Both the position numbers and the translations under genes were made by a program. The notes below the pieces were generated by a model. That model saw only the letters and a program-made list of their open reading frames with translations. It did no database searches and was not told the DNA's origin. A DNA stretch of 64,000 bases from NCBI GenBank assembly GCA_023853785.1, contig JAJIRX010000885.1, positions 62,001-126,000 on the forward strand, read 5' to 3'. The stretch is from Psilocybe azurescens (lineage: Eukaryota; Basidiomycota; Agaricomycetes; Agaricales; Agrocybaceae). Below are positions 62,824 to 64,000 of this stretch, piece after piece; position 1 is the first letter of the stretch, and each line of letters starts with the position of its first letter.

Positions 62824-64000
62824 TATGGGTTAAAATGTAATGATAGAGGTTGATTGGGAAGACTGGAGATTCTCTCAAAAACATATCCCACTTTTGTAGT
62901 GCGGAACGAGTGTTAAGGATCAGAGAGAGATCTACCATGCTCAACCGCTATGCACGGTAAAGCCTAGATATTGTTCAGTAAATGCACACGCAGTAGGTAA
63001 GCGATGTCAGCCACCGCTGTCGTTTTCGATTGTGAGCACTGCCTGTGTACTACTGTCCTCGAGGAAAAATCGTTATGTTTCGATTTACGCAGTCGATGAC
63101 CCCTCAGGTTGAATCTCGGATTAGGTTCCGTTCCAGTCGTAAAGGGATCAGTCAGCTATTTAAGCATTAACGGCACCTATGCGACGCAGTCATTGTCAAG
63201 ACGCAGCATCGTGTCTGCGGCCCATCATCGACATTGGGTGATGGTCGCAACCCTTAAACATAGTAATGAGAAGGGACGGCTTCCCGAAACCCATTAAGAC
63301 GAAATCCATCAAGACCGGGCTAGAGAGTAATTGACGAAGGTGTCCTGTCTCATGGTAGTTTGGTACGAGGAGAAGAAAGGCAGTAGTGCTTAAAAATTTA
63401 AACAAATAAAGCTAAAGGAAGATTTTCTGTAGATCAACAAAGACCCCTACTTGGCCACCAAAGCCGCTGGGGGTGGACATGAATAAATTTTATCCTGCAC
63501 AGCTTTGAACTGAAGGAGGAAGGCATAAATTGACCCGAAAGCGTGCTTATCCCAATAAGGACATGAAATCTATTATCTTCCTTGCTTGCTTCTGACGGTG
63601 CCCGACTGTCAGTACTTGGAGTTCAGTGGTCACATGTAACCAACTACCAGTAGATGATTTTCTTGTATCATCAAGACATACTGGGGATACCAACGGACCA
63701 AGATTTATTGCTGGAAGACAGGCTTTTGTGAACCGTGCACTCACACCCCTTGTTTCTGGCTGCGGTTCTGATTGACACTTACTGCGGCATTTTCGTCATT
63801 GTTGGTGCCTTGGCATGCAAATCTCTTAAAACTTGCAGAAGTAGAGTATTACCGTCGCAGGCCCGGCCATCAAAACCATAGCATTATAAACGCGATCTGT
63901 AAATTCCGAGAAGTAAAAATGCATACATGAACCAAAGATCTACATAAAGTGGAGGCTATACAAAGTAAATGAGCGTTTACAAGTAATGATCAAACACTAG
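62824..64000. other. non-coding to window end
   Basis: The left part is the RTA1 promoter. Frames at 63109-63405 and 63547-63744 show no family resemblance. No repeat or RNA gene noticed. Confidence 0.5.

Overview
The window is nuclear DNA of a mushroom-forming basidiomycete (Agaricomycetes). The genes carry many short GT-AG introns of about 50-60 bp. The gene mix also fits this group: a FunK1 fungal-type kinase, a muskelin homologue, a TPR-CHAT protease, an agaric F-box-like protein, a GH5 cellulase with a relic linker, an RTA1 protein and a Rds1-type ferritin-like protein. I saw no prokaryotic gene, CRISPR array, rRNA or tRNA gene.

Left part (1-14.7 kb, mostly plus strand): the 3' part of a FunK1 kinase, a muskelin homologue (CTLH/GID ubiquitin ligase), a divergent Hsp70-like ATPase, and 29 bp further a TPR-CHAT caspase-like protein. 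Prefoldin subunit 4 (minus) and sphingosine-1-phosphate lyase (plus) then share a 157-bp divergent promoter. An O-methyltransferase (minus) faces the lyase tail to tail. From 17 to 19.6 kb there is no gene, but two hAT-like MITEs bracket a small inverted segment.

Middle part (19.6-43 kb): a small secreted protein with five phase-0 introns, mitochondrial cytochrome c peroxidase, an alpha/beta hydrolase, a cytochrome P450, a secreted thaumatin-like/ricin-B-lectin protein, a GH5 endoglucanase without a CBM1, and an MFS sugar transporter. Cellulase, sugar uptake and P450 fit a plant-debris decomposer. The spaces of 1-2.5 kb between these genes show no convincing coding content.

Right part (43-64 kb): the GATOR2/SEA subunit Mios/Sea4, a GNAT acetyltransferase, an F-box-like protein, and lysyl-tRNA synthetase with two in-frame starts (mitochondrial and cytosolic forms). 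Then comes a tandem duplication of about 1.96 kb spanning the 3' halves of a ferritin-like gene and an RTA1-like gene. Each gene is complete in one copy and truncated in the other. The 3.3 kb between the copies holds a repeat-containing membrane protein gene and a 737-bp non-autonomous hAT element with a perfect 8-bp target duplication.

Many clearly recognisable genes, including the essential lysyl-tRNA synthetase, are interrupted by single-base frame changes, often in homopolymers, while their protein sequence stays conserved. I read most of these as consensus indel errors of the assembly, so gene spans are given across the breaks. Prefoldin 4, GH5, the GNAT protein, the small secreted protein and the 295-aa membrane protein give uninterrupted models.
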